Origin: Pseudozobellia sp. WGM2
Lineage (GTDB): Bacteria > Bacteroidota > Bacteroidia > Flavobacteriales > Flavobacteriaceae
Reading direction: 5' to 3'
Length of the DNA stretch: 64,000 nt
NCBI RefSeq assembly: GCF_017810075.1
Contig: NZ_JADNYK010000006.1
Location: 62,001 to 126,000 of the forward strand
Numbering within the stretch: the stretch's first letter is position 1; the number at the start of each line of letters is the position of its first letter. The notes under the pieces were generated by a model. The model searched no databases and was not told the DNA's origin. It was given only the letters and a program-made list of their open reading frames with translations. Shown here one piece after another: positions 55,129 to 63,856 of this stretch. Both the position numbers and the translations under genes were made by a program.

Positions 55129-55521
55129 TTATTTGTCCGATTTTTGATTTTGTTCCTCAGTTTCGTCCGGTTTTTTAATATCCTTAAGTATCGATTCTAG
55201 CTCTTTCAGACTCATGTCGTTCTTTTTCATAAAGAAAGAGACCATACTTTTAAAAGAACCCTGAAAATATCCATCTACCAATTTGTTGATACTCTGATTG
55301 CTGTAGTCCGATTTTTTCACCAGAGGAAAGTACAGATATCCCTTTCCTTCCTTTTCATGGTCAACAAAGCCTTTGCTTTCCAATATCCTTACAATGGTCG
55401 ACACCGTATTATAGGCCGGCTTAGGTTCTGGAAGCTCTTCAATAATCGCCGCTACATTACATTTCTCGAGTTTCCACAACATCTGCATCACCTCTTCTTC
55501 TGCCTTTGTTAACTGTTTCAT
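55129..55521 (-). CDS. BlaI/MecI/CopY family transcriptional repressor
   Basis: The frame begins at TTG 55548, but ATG 55521 (MKQLTKAEEEVMQML) gives the canonical start. The 130-residue winged-helix repressor has PKPAYNTVSTIVRILESKGFVDHEK as recognition region. It is the partner of the M56/TonB-C protein encoded after it. Two perfect palindromes upstream are its likely operators, and TATATTTG (minus strand, 55550-55557) is a likely -7 box. Confidence 0.92.
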   Translation of the reverse strand: MKQLTKAEEEVMQMLWKLEKCNVAAIIEELPEPKPAYNTVSTIVRILESKGFVDHEKEGKGYLYFPLVKKSDYSNQSINKLVDGYFQGSFKSMVSFFMKKNDMSLKELESILKDIKKPDETEEQNQKSDK

Positions 55522-55549
55522 TTTATCATATTTTAAATATCCGCACAAA

Positions 55550-55590
55550 CAAATATAACTAAATTTTTAGTTTAAACTAAATTTTTAGTT
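55550..55590 (-). promoter_or_regulatory. Tandem palindromic operators and -7 box of the second BlaI-M56 operon
   Basis: Two copies of the perfect 16-bp palindrome AACTAAA-TT-TTTAGTT lie at 55557-55572 and 55575-55590, 18 bases apart. The minus-strand -7 box TATATTTG (55550-55557) abuts the first copy. Bound repressor would block the promoter. The dyads differ from the TCTAC-type operators of the other BlaI module, so cross-regulation is unlikely. Confidence 0.75.
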
Positions 55591-55744
55591 GTTAAATTTA
55601 AACCACTGTTCATTAGTCAGTTAAAACAACTTGAGATTTAAAATCAATGTTTAAGCACTGAAATAGCATCTACAAATGAAGAATTATGTAATAATTGAAA
55701 ACTGTAACTTTTTCAGTTTATCTTAGTCAAACAAGAAAATTGAA

Positions 55745-56263
55745 ATGATGGATATCGCTTTGCTTATCGTGGGCTTTGTTTTTATGATTATAGGTATTCT
55801 CGGTAGTTTTTTGCCCGTTCTACCCGGTCCGCCCTTAAGCTGGGTAGGTCTATTTTTATTGCATCTGACAATGGCGGTACCTAAAGATTGGTGGTTTCTT
55901 GGCATAACAGCAGCAATTGCACTGATAGTATTTGCGCTGGACTATGTTATACCCGCAATGGGCACCAAAAAATTTGGTGGCACTAAAGCTGGTATGATAG
56001 GCACCACTGTTGGTTTGGTGGTGGCCTTGATTTTCCCTTTTTTGGGTCCGTTCGGCATCATTATCTGGCCTTTTGTGGGAGCATTGGTAGGTGAACTCTT
56101 GAATAAGGCCGACAAAAAAACGGCGACTAAGGCCGCCTTTGGTTCGTTTTTAGGTTTTCTTACCGGCACCTTTATAAAGTTTCTAGTTGCCATTGTTTAT
56201 CTCGGCCTATTCATATCTATTGCCTGGGGGCATCGTCATGCTCTTTTTTCTTTTTTCAACTGA
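55745..56263 (+). CDS. DUF456 membrane protein
   Basis: A 172-residue polytopic DUF456 protein, with Gly-rich membrane helices (VGFVFMIIGILGSFLPVLPGPPLSW) and the repeated motif GTTVGLVVALIFPFLGPFG..ALVGEL. Function unknown. Second ATG at 55748 is possible. The serine hydrolase gene follows by 12 bases. Confidence 0.9.
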   Translation: MMDIALLIVGFVFMIIGILGSFLPVLPGPPLSWVGLFLLHLTMAVPKDWWFLGITAAIALIVFALDYVIPAMGTKKFGGTKAGMIGTTVGLVVALIFPFLGPFGIIIWPFVGALVGELLNKADKKTATKAAFGSFLGFLTGTFIKFLVAIVYLGLFISIAWGHRHALFSFFN

Positions 56264-56275
56264 ATACCCTTAATT

Positions 56276-57604
56276 ATGAAAAGAACAATCCTTAAAATTC
56301 TAATCGGCTTTCTATACATTATCTCCGTTGATGCTCAGGGTCTCGACACCCTCAAACTGGATGGCTTTTTCAATGCATTAGAAGTCAACGATAGGTACAT
56401 GGGTAGTTTTGCCATGTCACACGAGGGAGAAATAATCTACTCAAAAGCAATCGGCTATGAGAATAGCGCTACTCAAAAGAAATCAAGTGAAGAGACTAAA
56501 TATAGAATTGGTTCCATAACCAAGATGTTCACTTCTGCCCTCATTTTTATGGCCGTAGAAGAAAACAAACTTAATCTTGACCAGACCCTTGACACCTACT
56601 TTCCTAAAATAAAAAACGCTGAAAAAATAACAGTTTCCCATCTACTGAACCATCGCAGTGGAATTTTAAACTTCACCAGTGTAGATGACTACCTTGAGTG
56701 GAATACAAAGAAAAAAACTCAGGAAGAATTACTGAATATCATCATCGAATCACCAAGCGTTTTCGAGCCGGACAGCAAGGCGGAGTACAGTAACTCTAAT
56801 TATGTTTTGCTCACTTTTATTTTAGAAGACGTTTTCGGCAAACCCTATGCTGAACTTGTAAAAACCAGAATTGCCCAGCCCCTTGAACTAACCCACACCA
56901 AGGTAGGCTCAAAAATAGATAGTACCAACCACGAGGCACATTCCTATTCTTATTCCCACACCAACTCTTGGAAAAAGCAACCTGAAACCGACATGTCGAT
57001 TCCATCAGGTGCGGGAGCCATTATTTCAACCCCAACCGACTTGACCAAATTTGTTGAGGGCCTGTTCGCAGAAAAGCTTATATCAGTCAAAAGTCTAGAC
57101 CAAATGAAGACCATTAAAGACAATTATGGTATGGGCATTTTTCAAATGCCATTCTACGGCAAAAAAGGGTTCGGACATAATGGAGGAATTGACGGGTTTT
57201 CATCTGCCTTGGGTTTTATTCCAGAAGATAACTTGGCGTTTGCACTTACCACTAATGGAAGCCGCTATTCTAACAACGATATACTAATTGCGGCCTTGAG
57301 CGCTTTCTATGGAAAACCCTTTGAAATTCCCACTTTTTCAAGCATTGAAGTAACTTCCGAAGAACTAGATACTTATTTAGGCATTTATGCGAGCGAGCAA
57401 ATTCCGCTTAAAATCACCATCACCAAAAAAGACAATGTTCTCATCGGGCAGGCTACTGGGCAACCCTCTTTTACTTTGGAAGCCACAGAAAAAGATGTAT
57501 TCGAATTCGCACAGGCAGGAGTACGTTTAGAATTTAATGCCGAAGAAAACACTATGCTTCTTAAACAAGGGGGAGGTGAATATAAATACACCAAAGAATA
57601 CTAG
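56276..57604 (+). CDS. Serine hydrolase, beta-lactamase class C/PBP-like family
   Basis: A 442-residue exported protein (signal to VDAQ, ~20). The catalytic motifs are S80-x-x-K83 (GSITKMF), Y171-S-N173 (AEYSNSN) and a GHNGGIDGF triad-type motif near 302. The C-terminal ~100 residues form an extra beta domain. It belongs to the AmpC/PBP4*/esterase superfamily and its substrate is unknown; beta-lactam resistance should not be inferred. Ends just before the convergent nitroreductase. Confidence 0.9.
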   Translation: MKRTILKILIGFLYIISVDAQGLDTLKLDGFFNALEVNDRYMGSFAMSHEGEIIYSKAIGYENSATQKKSSEETKYRIGSITKMFTSALIFMAVEENKLNLDQTLDTYFPKIKNAEKITVSHLLNHRSGILNFTSVDDYLEWNTKKKTQEELLNIIIESPSVFEPDSKAEYSNSNYVLLTFILEDVFGKPYAELVKTRIAQPLELTHTKVGSKIDSTNHEAHSYSYSHTNSWKKQPETDMSIPSGAGAIISTPTDLTKFVEGLFAEKLISVKSLDQMKTIKDNYGMGIFQMPFYGKKGFGHNGGIDGFSSALGFIPEDNLAFALTTNGSRYSNNDILIAALSAFYGKPFEIPTFSSIEVTSEELDTYLGIYASEQIPLKITITKKDNVLIGQATGQPSFTLEATEKDVFEFAQAGVRLEFNAEENTMLLKQGGGEYKYTKEY

Positions 57605-57622
57605 CTCAGCTATCTGAACTAC

Positions 57623-58177
57623 CTAATCTGCCCAAACTACCTTATCTTCTATAGGTCTACGTGTAGCATCTTCCAATTCGCCATCATAATGACCCATATA
57701 GAAAAAACCAAGACATTTCTCACCATCTTCCATCTCAAAAAACTCATCCATAAATTTGATGAGTGGCGGAGAACTCCAATATGAACCTATACCCATCTCT
57801 GCACAGCACAACCACATGTTCTGCACGGCCATTGCGGTTGCGGCGACTTCTTCCCATTCCGGTAGACTTTCATTTGGATCACGTTGCATACAAATAGCGA
57901 TAATCGCCCCGGCCATCTTAGGGTTTTCTATAAGTTTCTTAGCCTTCATCTGCTTTGGGCTGGCCACATTCTCCATATACTTTAAAGAAAGAAATAGACC
58001 AAGCTTCTCTTTCGATTCACCCATCATTACCTTAAACCGCCAAGGTTCGGTCTTCTTATGGTTCGGTGCCCAATTGGCCGCTTGAAGAATTTTTTCAATA
58101 TCGGCCTTGGCTATAGGTTTGTCGTTATATTGTGCAGGAAAGACAGAACGTCTTTTTTTAATTATATCAAATACCAC
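57623..58177 (-). CDS. Nitroreductase family protein
   Basis: The open frame begins at GTG 58255; an in-frame GTG at 58177 (VVFDIIKKRRSVFPAQY) is preferred because it matches the usual nitroreductase N-terminus. The ~184-residue product is an FMN-dependent oxidoreductase, with RRSVFP (FMN contact), NWAPNHKKTEPWRF and GIGSYWSSPP. Reduces nitro or quinone-like compounds; substrate unknown. The start is not certain. It follows hmgA on the same strand. Confidence 0.85.
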   Translation of the reverse strand: MVFDIIKKRRSVFPAQYNDKPIAKADIEKILQAANWAPNHKKTEPWRFKVMMGESKEKLGLFLSLKYMENVASPKQMKAKKLIENPKMAGAIIAICMQRDPNESLPEWEEVAATAMAVQNMWLCCAEMGIGSYWSSPPLIKFMDEFFEMEDGEKCLGFFYMGHYDGELEDATRRPIEDKVVWAD

Positions 58178-58258
58178 AGTTGCTAATTTTACCCAAAAAT
58201 ACCGTTTTTCATTTGTTCCTATTGGGGCATTATGAAAAAGATAACAAAGCGGCACCCC

Positions 58259-59416
58259 CTACTCCAACCAACTTTTGTAATACTTGCCATCATCGATGTC
58301 TAAGGCCGTTTGGGTAAGCTTAAGCGGTTTGAAGGTATCGATCATCACCGCAAGTTCTTCAGTACCGGTTTTACCAATACTCGCTTCGTAGGTACCTGGG
58401 TGCGGACCATGGGGTATACCTGCCGGATGCAGGGAAATATAACCTTTATCGATACCTTTTCGACTCATAAAGTCACCGTCTACATAGTACAACACTTCAT
58501 CGGAATCTATATTGGAATGATTGTAGGGAGCTGGAATCGCTTTCGGGTGATAATCGTACAACCTTGGGCAAAAAGAACACACCACAAATGCGTTGGTTTC
58601 AAAGGTCTGGTGTACCGGTGGCGGCTGGTGCACTCGCCCAGTAATAGGCTCAAAATCGTGAATAGAAAACCCGTAGGGAAAGTTATACCCATCCCAACCG
58701 ACCACATCAAAAGGGTGTGTAGCATAAACCATATGATGCAATTGCCCTTGCTTCTTTACTTTGATTAAAAATTCCCCTTTCTCATCGTGGGCTTTCAGGT
58801 TTTGGGGCAATTTGAAATCACGCTCACAAAGTGGAGAGTGTTCTAAATGCTGACCGAACCAATTTCGATATCGTTTCGGAGTATATATGGGGTGATAGCT
58901 TTCGGTAACGAGCAACCTATTATCTTCGGTATCGAAATGAATCTGGTAAATCATCCCTCGGGGAATTACCAAATAATCTCCATATTCAAAGGGAATCTCG
59001 CCCAATAGAGTTTTTAGAACACCACTACCCTTATGAATGAAAAGTAATTCATCGGCGTCGGCATTCTTATAGAAATATTCGATCATCGATTTTTTCGGAG
59101 CGGCCAAGCCCACATGAACATCTGCATTAAAAAGTATGGTTTTTCTACTCTCTAAATAGTCGTCTTCGGGCTTAACGTCCAAACCTTTCAGAAGCCTTGA
59201 TGTAATATTATATTCTACCGCAGCCCTCGGCGCAACATCCAATGTTTTACCAATCTCTTTGACTTGCGTAGGCCTGTGCAAATGATACAATAACGAAGAC
59301 ATACCATCAAAACCAATAGTTCCGAACAATTGCTCGTAATGAAGTGAGCCATCTTCTTTTCTGAACTGGGTATGTCGCTTATGCGGAATCTTTCCCAACT
59401 TGTGATATAAAGGCAT
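58259..59416 (-). CDS. hmgA: Homogentisate 1,2-dioxygenase
   Basis: The ATG at 59416 (MPLYHKLGKIPHKRHTQF) is chosen over an earlier in-frame Met in a non-conserved extension. The 385-residue product opens the aromatic ring of homogentisate in phenylalanine/tyrosine catabolism. Family features include PHKRHTQFRKEDGSLHYEQ, the LLYHLHRP start region, FEPITGRVHQPPPVHQTFE and the terminal GIPHGPHPG. The downstream nitroreductase is 3 bases away on the same strand; other tyrosine-pathway genes are not in the window. Confidence 0.92.
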   Translation of the reverse strand: MPLYHKLGKIPHKRHTQFRKEDGSLHYEQLFGTIGFDGMSSLLYHLHRPTQVKEIGKTLDVAPRAAVEYNITSRLLKGLDVKPEDDYLESRKTILFNADVHVGLAAPKKSMIEYFYKNADADELLFIHKGSGVLKTLLGEIPFEYGDYLVIPRGMIYQIHFDTEDNRLLVTESYHPIYTPKRYRNWFGQHLEHSPLCERDFKLPQNLKAHDEKGEFLIKVKKQGQLHHMVYATHPFDVVGWDGYNFPYGFSIHDFEPITGRVHQPPPVHQTFETNAFVVCSFCPRLYDYHPKAIPAPYNHSNIDSDEVLYYVDGDFMSRKGIDKGYISLHPAGIPHGPHPGTYEASIGKTGTEELAVMIDTFKPLKLTQTALDIDDGKYYKSWLE

Positions 59417-59577
59417 ATGTGCAGTTTTAAGTCGTTTCTTTAAAATTACAATAATTTTTATATCCTCCTTCTCACTTAAGTTCAAGTAGCAAACCTATTT
59501 ATTGAATCAATAAAATTGTGATTACAGAACGTCGATTACATGTTATGATGCTAGCTTGTATCAACTAAAAAAAATGT

Positions 59578-59871
59578 ATGAGTAACGAAAAAGAATCAAA
59601 ACCGAAGTACAATTCCGAAATAACCGAAGAAGATAAAAATGTTTTGGGTGATAGAGGTGTTCGAAAAGACAATGGTGATGACCGTATGTTGCAAAATAGA
59701 AAACAACGTCTTGATTTTTCAGGAAAAGATTTAGACGTGCCAGGCAGGGCCAGTAACAACATTAAAAACTTAAAAGATGAAGAGAACAAACTGTACAGCC
59801 AAGGCAGCGAAAGCAAGAGAGGCCTGGAAGAGCCTGAAAGAGCAAATGCACCTAGAAACGAAAACGATTAA
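59578..59871 (+). CDS. Small charged protein, hypothetical
   Basis: A 97-residue, strongly charged, low-complexity protein (KESKPKYNSEITEEDKN.., DDRMLQNRKQR.., KSGSES-type tail) without hydrophobic core, probably disordered. Similar short proteins are seen in Flavobacteriaceae, but I cannot name the family. It begins a cluster of three tiny plus-strand genes. Confidence 0.7.
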   Translation: MSNEKESKPKYNSEITEEDKNVLGDRGVRKDNGDDRMLQNRKQRLDFSGKDLDVPGRASNNIKNLKDEENKLYSQGSESKRGLEEPERANAPRNEND

Positions 59872-59924
59872 AAATCAGGTGCCGAACCATCAAGGTCCGA
59901 TGAAAATAGGATAAAAAAATTGCT

Positions 59925-60098
59925 ATGAAAAAAATGGATTCTCAAGACAGTTCTCCCGTTCATAATCCACATTCGGTTGATGAAGCGAGAAATCAGACAA
60001 CGATGACCCCTAAAAATAGATTTCCTTGGGCTACCATAATTATCGTACTCATTCTTATTCTAATCGTGGGTACCATAATCTTATTGGCACAAGCATAA
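59925..60098 (+). CDS. Tiny single-pass membrane protein, 57 residues
   Basis: A short gene: ATG 59925 after an A-rich leader, hydrophilic start (MKKMDSQDSSPVHN), then one transmembrane helix (FPWATIIIVLILILIVGTII, near 33-52) and a 5-residue tail. Unrecognised. It sits 53 bases downstream of the charged-protein gene and 14 bases upstream of the next tiny gene, so the three may be cotranscribed. Confidence 0.6.
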   Translation: MKKMDSQDSSPVHNPHSVDEARNQTTMTPKNRFPWATIIIVLILILIVGTIILLAQA

Positions 60099-60112
60099 AA
60101 ACAAATTATCAT

Positions 60113-60262
60113 ATGGAAGATAAAAAAGACAATTACATAGAGAAAAACGATAAGCAGAGCTTAAAAGAGCAAGCCATTGATGAATCAGCTACTTACGGTG
60201 AAAAAATAAATCATCAAGTGAAAGATAAAAAAGAGCATCACCAGCCCCGCGATACGGCATAA
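60113..60262 (+). CDS. Tiny charged protein, 49 residues
   Basis: ATG 60113 gives a 49-residue, highly charged protein (MEDKKDNYIEKNDKQSLKEQ..), probably disordered. Its composition is like that of the 97-residue protein upstream. The longer frame starting at 60026 overlaps the membrane-protein gene and is not preferred. A hairpin downstream may be its terminator. Confidence 0.55.
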   Translation: MEDKKDNYIEKNDKQSLKEQAIDESATYGEKINHQVKDKKEHHQPRDTA

Positions 60263-60288
60263 GATATTTTTTTAAGTCTTAAACAAAA

Positions 60289-60315
60289 AAAGCCTTCCAA
60301 TTTTGGAAAGCCTTT
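60289..60315. terminator. Weak bidirectional hairpin terminator
   Basis: A hairpin with TTCCAA/TTGGAA core, extended by imperfect A/T-rich arms (AAAGCC / AGCCTTT), lies between the 49-residue gene and the convergent NDH-2 gene. Arms are imperfect (two mismatches). Confidence 0.45.
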
Positions 60316-60408
60316 CATTGGCCTTAACCTAAATTCAGGTCTTGGGTCACAACACAACGAGACAAATATAGTAAAGGTTTTTAATTAATGCGGCTTAGAA
60401 TACTGAAA

Positions 60409-61686
60409 CTATGCCCTCGTCTTGTAGGGTCTGACTATAAGGCGGGCGGCCTTATCGTAATTAATGTAGTTATAGGCCCAGTTAAAGAATACAACTACTC
60501 TATTTCTAAAACCTACCAACGCCATTAGGTGAACGAACATCCAAACGAACCAAGCAAAAAAGCCAGAGAACTTGAGCTTTTTTAAATCGACTACCGCTCG
60601 ATTTCTACCCACCGTAGCCATAGTGCCTTTATCATTATACGAGAAAGGCTTCATAGGTTCACCCTTAATCAGATGAACGAGATTATCAGCCAAGTGCTCA
60701 CCTTGCTGTATCGCCGGTTGTGCAACCTGAGGGTGCCCAGCCTTGTACTCTTCGGTTTCCATATATGCAATGTCTCCTATGGCAAAAATAGTGTCGTATC
60801 CTTCAATTCTATTGAACCTGTCGACCTTGAATCTATTTAATTTTTCAACCAAAGATTCAGCCTTGAGTCCTTCAATTTTTGCACCGGTCACACCTGCCGC
60901 CCAAACCAGATTCTTACTGCGCATGGTCGAATCATCGCTAAGTGTCACGGTATCCCCGTCATAATTACTGACCAATGTATTCAAATGTATTTGAACACCT
61001 AATTCTTCTAAAAAAGCAGTAGCCTTTTCTGAAGCATGTTCGCTCATGGGAGGCAGTAATCTATCAGCGCCTTCGAATAGATGAATTTCCATCTCGTCAA
61101 TATTCAAATGCCTATAATCTTTAGGAAAAACATTTTGTTTCAATTCCGCTAGCGCACCTGACAGTTCTACGCCTGTCGGACCTCCCCCCACGACACAAAA
61201 GTTGAGAAGTGATTTTCGTTCATCATAATCTTCGGAATCATCTGCTTTCTCAAAATTCTGCAACATGTAACTTCGAATATTCAATGCCTGTGGTACATTT
61301 TTCATGGGCATGGCATTCTTGGCCACCTCTTCATTACCAAAAAAATTGGTTTCAGTACCGGTTGCAATTACCAAATAATCATAAGTAAGATTACCTATAT
61401 TGGTAGTTATGTTGCGGTTTTCCGCATCAATATGTTCCACCGAAGCCAAACGAAAATGGAAGTTGTGCAAGCGCTTAAGCACTTTTCTAATAGGGTAAGC
61501 AATAGAATCAGGTTCTAACCCACTTGTCGATACTTGATATAATAAGGGCTGAAAAGTATGGTAATTATGTTTATCGATGAGCACTAGTTGAACATCAAGG
61601 TCTTTTAATTTTTTTGCCAAAGAAATTCCGGCAAAACCACCGCCTATAATGACTAATCTTTTTTTGTCGGTTCGGGGTAGATTCAT
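60409..61686 (-). CDS. ndh: NDH-2, type II NADH:quinone oxidoreductase
   Basis: A 425-residue FAD-dependent enzyme with two Rossmann motifs, VIIGGGFAGISLAKKL (near 12-27, FAD) and FCVVGGGPTGVELSGAL (near 160-178, NADH), plus the GDIAYMET segment. A C-terminal amphipathic/hydrophobic tail (FSGFFAWFVWMFVHLMALVG) anchors it to the membrane. It passes electrons from NADH to the quinone pool without proton pumping. It is a single gene, full length. Confidence 0.93.
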   Translation of the reverse strand: MNLPRTDKKRLVIIGGGFAGISLAKKLKDLDVQLVLIDKHNYHTFQPLLYQVSTSGLEPDSIAYPIRKVLKRLHNFHFRLASVEHIDAENRNITTNIGNLTYDYLVIATGTETNFFGNEEVAKNAMPMKNVPQALNIRSYMLQNFEKADDSEDYDERKSLLNFCVVGGGPTGVELSGALAELKQNVFPKDYRHLNIDEMEIHLFEGADRLLPPMSEHASEKATAFLEELGVQIHLNTLVSNYDGDTVTLSDDSTMRSKNLVWAAGVTGAKIEGLKAESLVEKLNRFKVDRFNRIEGYDTIFAIGDIAYMETEEYKAGHPQVAQPAIQQGEHLADNLVHLIKGEPMKPFSYNDKGTMATVGRNRAVVDLKKLKFSGFFAWFVWMFVHLMALVGFRNRVVVFFNWAYNYINYDKAARLIVRPYKTRA

Positions 61687-61875
61687 ATGTTTTTTACCTC
61701 AAATTTACGCATATTAGCCACCATAATATGGACTGATTTCGTGAAATAATAACTCGAAAAAATCAGATTCCACTCTAAAATCAAGTATTGACGAACTATT
61801 CTGGTTTTAACTCTATAATTTTACCCAACAAGGTTACTTTCATATATTTAAGGTCTCGATTTCAACAATCCAACC

Positions 61876-63333
61876 ATGAAATGCACATTAACCGCGATTA
61901 CCGCACTTGTTTATCTTACCTCATTTAGCATAACATCTCAAACACCTGTTTCAAATGAACCGACCGGTACAGAAAATATAGCCTACCAGTGGGGTAAGAT
62001 AGCTTTAGATGCGACGGCCTCAGACACTGAACGTTTTAAACCACGACCTACCATTACCTCAAGATATCTCGGCTTAATATTCACTTCAATTTTTGATGCT
62101 TGGTCGCGATTCGACAACACTGCAGAACCGGTATATTTATCAGGTACCGACAGAGTGCCGTTAAAAAACAGAAGCTTAAAAAATAAAGAAATCGCCATAA
62201 GCTACGCGGCGTATGGGGCACTCAAAGAATATTACTATTCTGACTCTTTACTATTCAAAAAAAATATGCTAGACCTTGGGCTTGACCCAGAAAACGAATC
62301 GCTTGACCCTAGTACTCCAGAGGGTATTGGTAACCTAGCGGCGAAAGCGGTAATCGAGGCCAGAAAAAATGATGGCAGTAACCAATATGGCAAGGTTAGT
62401 GGTTCTAATGGCACACCTTACTTTGATTACACGAATTACGCACCTATTAATACGGCTGATGAAAATACTGATATCAATCGATGGCAACCCAAATATTTTT
62501 CCGATGGCAAGGGCGGTCAATATGCACCTAGCTGTCTTACACCTTATTGGCAGCTCGTAAAACCTATTACCCTAGAATCAGCGGACCAATTTCGTCCGGG
62601 TCCACCGCCAATGGTCGGTTCGAAACAGTTGGAAGAAGAGGTGAAAGAAGTCATAGAACTACAAGCAAATCTAACCGACGAAGACAAAGCTTTGGTAGAG
62701 TTTATGCGTGATGGGCCACAATCTGTTCAGCAAGCAGGTCATTGGCTAAAATTTGCTCAAGATGTTTCTAGACGTGATAACCATACGCTTGATCAAGATG
62801 TGAAAATGTACTTTTTGACCGAAATCACGGCCATGGATGCCTTCATTGCCTCATGGGATTCTAAGATGTTCTATGACTACGCTCGACCCTATGCTTTGGT
62901 TCACGACTATTACAAAGACAAAACTATAAAAGCTTGGGGCGGACCTGGGAAAGGTGTCGTTGAAATGAAAGGCCAGGAATGGCGCCCGTATTCACCCGAT
63001 GTTTTTCTTTGCCCACCTTTCCCTAGTTACACTTCAGGCCACAGTACCATAAGTGGTGCGTGTGCAGAAGTACTGAGACTCTTCACCGGTGATGATTATT
63101 TCGGTGGAGAGGTTGAACTTACCCCTGGGGCTATGACCGAATTGGATGAGAAGCACTTTGGAAAACCGGTAACCCTGAAATTCCCCACCTTCACCGAAAC
63201 CGCAAATATGGCCGGTATATCGCGGGTTATGGGTGGCTACCATATTCAAGCAGATAATATTGCAGGGTTGAAATTAGGTAGGGATGTAGCCTCGGCAGCT
63301 TGGAATTTTTATAAAATACACCTCGGCGAATAA
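61876..63333 (+). CDS. Vanadium-dependent haloperoxidase family protein
   Basis: A 485-residue exported protein (signal peptide to ITSQ) of the PAP2-superfamily haloperoxidases. All vanadate-site motifs are present: K330 and R337-P338 (K-x6-RP), the SGH motif (S387-G388-H389 in PSYTSGHSTISG) and R450/H456 in SRVMGGYHIQAD. Marine flavobacteria such as Zobellia have iodoperoxidases of this type; which halide is used here cannot be told. Its length and architecture are typical. It is monocistronic, 38 bases before the truncated haemoglobin gene. Confidence 0.88.
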   Translation: MKCTLTAITALVYLTSFSITSQTPVSNEPTGTENIAYQWGKIALDATASDTERFKPRPTITSRYLGLIFTSIFDAWSRFDNTAEPVYLSGTDRVPLKNRSLKNKEIAISYAAYGALKEYYYSDSLLFKKNMLDLGLDPENESLDPSTPEGIGNLAAKAVIEARKNDGSNQYGKVSGSNGTPYFDYTNYAPINTADENTDINRWQPKYFSDGKGGQYAPSCLTPYWQLVKPITLESADQFRPGPPPMVGSKQLEEEVKEVIELQANLTDEDKALVEFMRDGPQSVQQAGHWLKFAQDVSRRDNHTLDQDVKMYFLTEITAMDAFIASWDSKMFYDYARPYALVHDYYKDKTIKAWGGPGKGVVEMKGQEWRPYSPDVFLCPPFPSYTSGHSTISGACAEVLRLFTGDDYFGGEVELTPGAMTELDEKHFGKPVTLKFPTFTETANMAGISRVMGGYHIQADNIAGLKLGRDVASAAWNFYKIHLGE

Positions 63334-63371
63334 CCTGAAAACATCCCGAAAGGATAATTACAACCCTCAAG

Positions 63372-63770
63372 ATGACAAGAATAGAGATTAAAGATAGAAG
63401 CCAAGTACGCTTGTTAATTACCACATTCTATGGTAAGATTAGGGAGCACGAAATTCTAGGTCCTATTTTTGAAAGTGTCATAGATGATTGGGAAGAGCAT
63501 TTTGAAATACTTACCAATTTTTGGGAAACACAACTATTTTTAAAACGAAAATACCACGGTAATCCTATTAAAGCACATCTGGAAGTCGACCAAAAGATGG
63601 ACAACAATATTACTTCAGAACATTTCGGACTATGGCTAAATTTGTGGTTCGAGACAATAGATGAATTGTTTGAAGGTGATACCGCCTTTATTGCGAAAAA
63701 CAGGGCGCAAAAAATGAGTACAATGCTCTATCTCGAAATGTTTAAATCTAGACCAGAACAAAAGGATTAA
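63372..63770 (+). CDS. Group III truncated haemoglobin
   Basis: A 132-residue globin of the trHbIII type: FYGKIREHEILGPIF opening, FWETQLFLKRKYHGNP (family pattern) and a proximal His in IKAHLEVDQ. It binds haem and probably O2 or NO. The vanadium haloperoxidase gene precedes it, hinting at a redox or peroxide-related context, though the pairing may be incidental. Confidence 0.85.
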   Translation: MTRIEIKDRSQVRLLITTFYGKIREHEILGPIFESVIDDWEEHFEILTNFWETQLFLKRKYHGNPIKAHLEVDQKMDNNITSEHFGLWLNLWFETIDELFEGDTAFIAKNRAQKMSTMLYLEMFKSRPEQKD

Positions 63771-63856
63771 AGTGAATAATCTTTTTTATGCCATTCGCAT
63801 TGCATGACCTATGGTCTTTTTAATTTTGCCTAAATTCGGCTTCAAATTTCAATTGC

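Noticed and set aside
56276-57604. Beta-lactam resistance gene
   Set aside because: The class C-like fold is shared by many esterases and peptidases; neither context nor motifs show beta-lactamase activity.
60026-60112. Longer start for the 49-residue protein
   Set aside because: It overlaps the better supported 57-residue membrane-protein gene in another frame.
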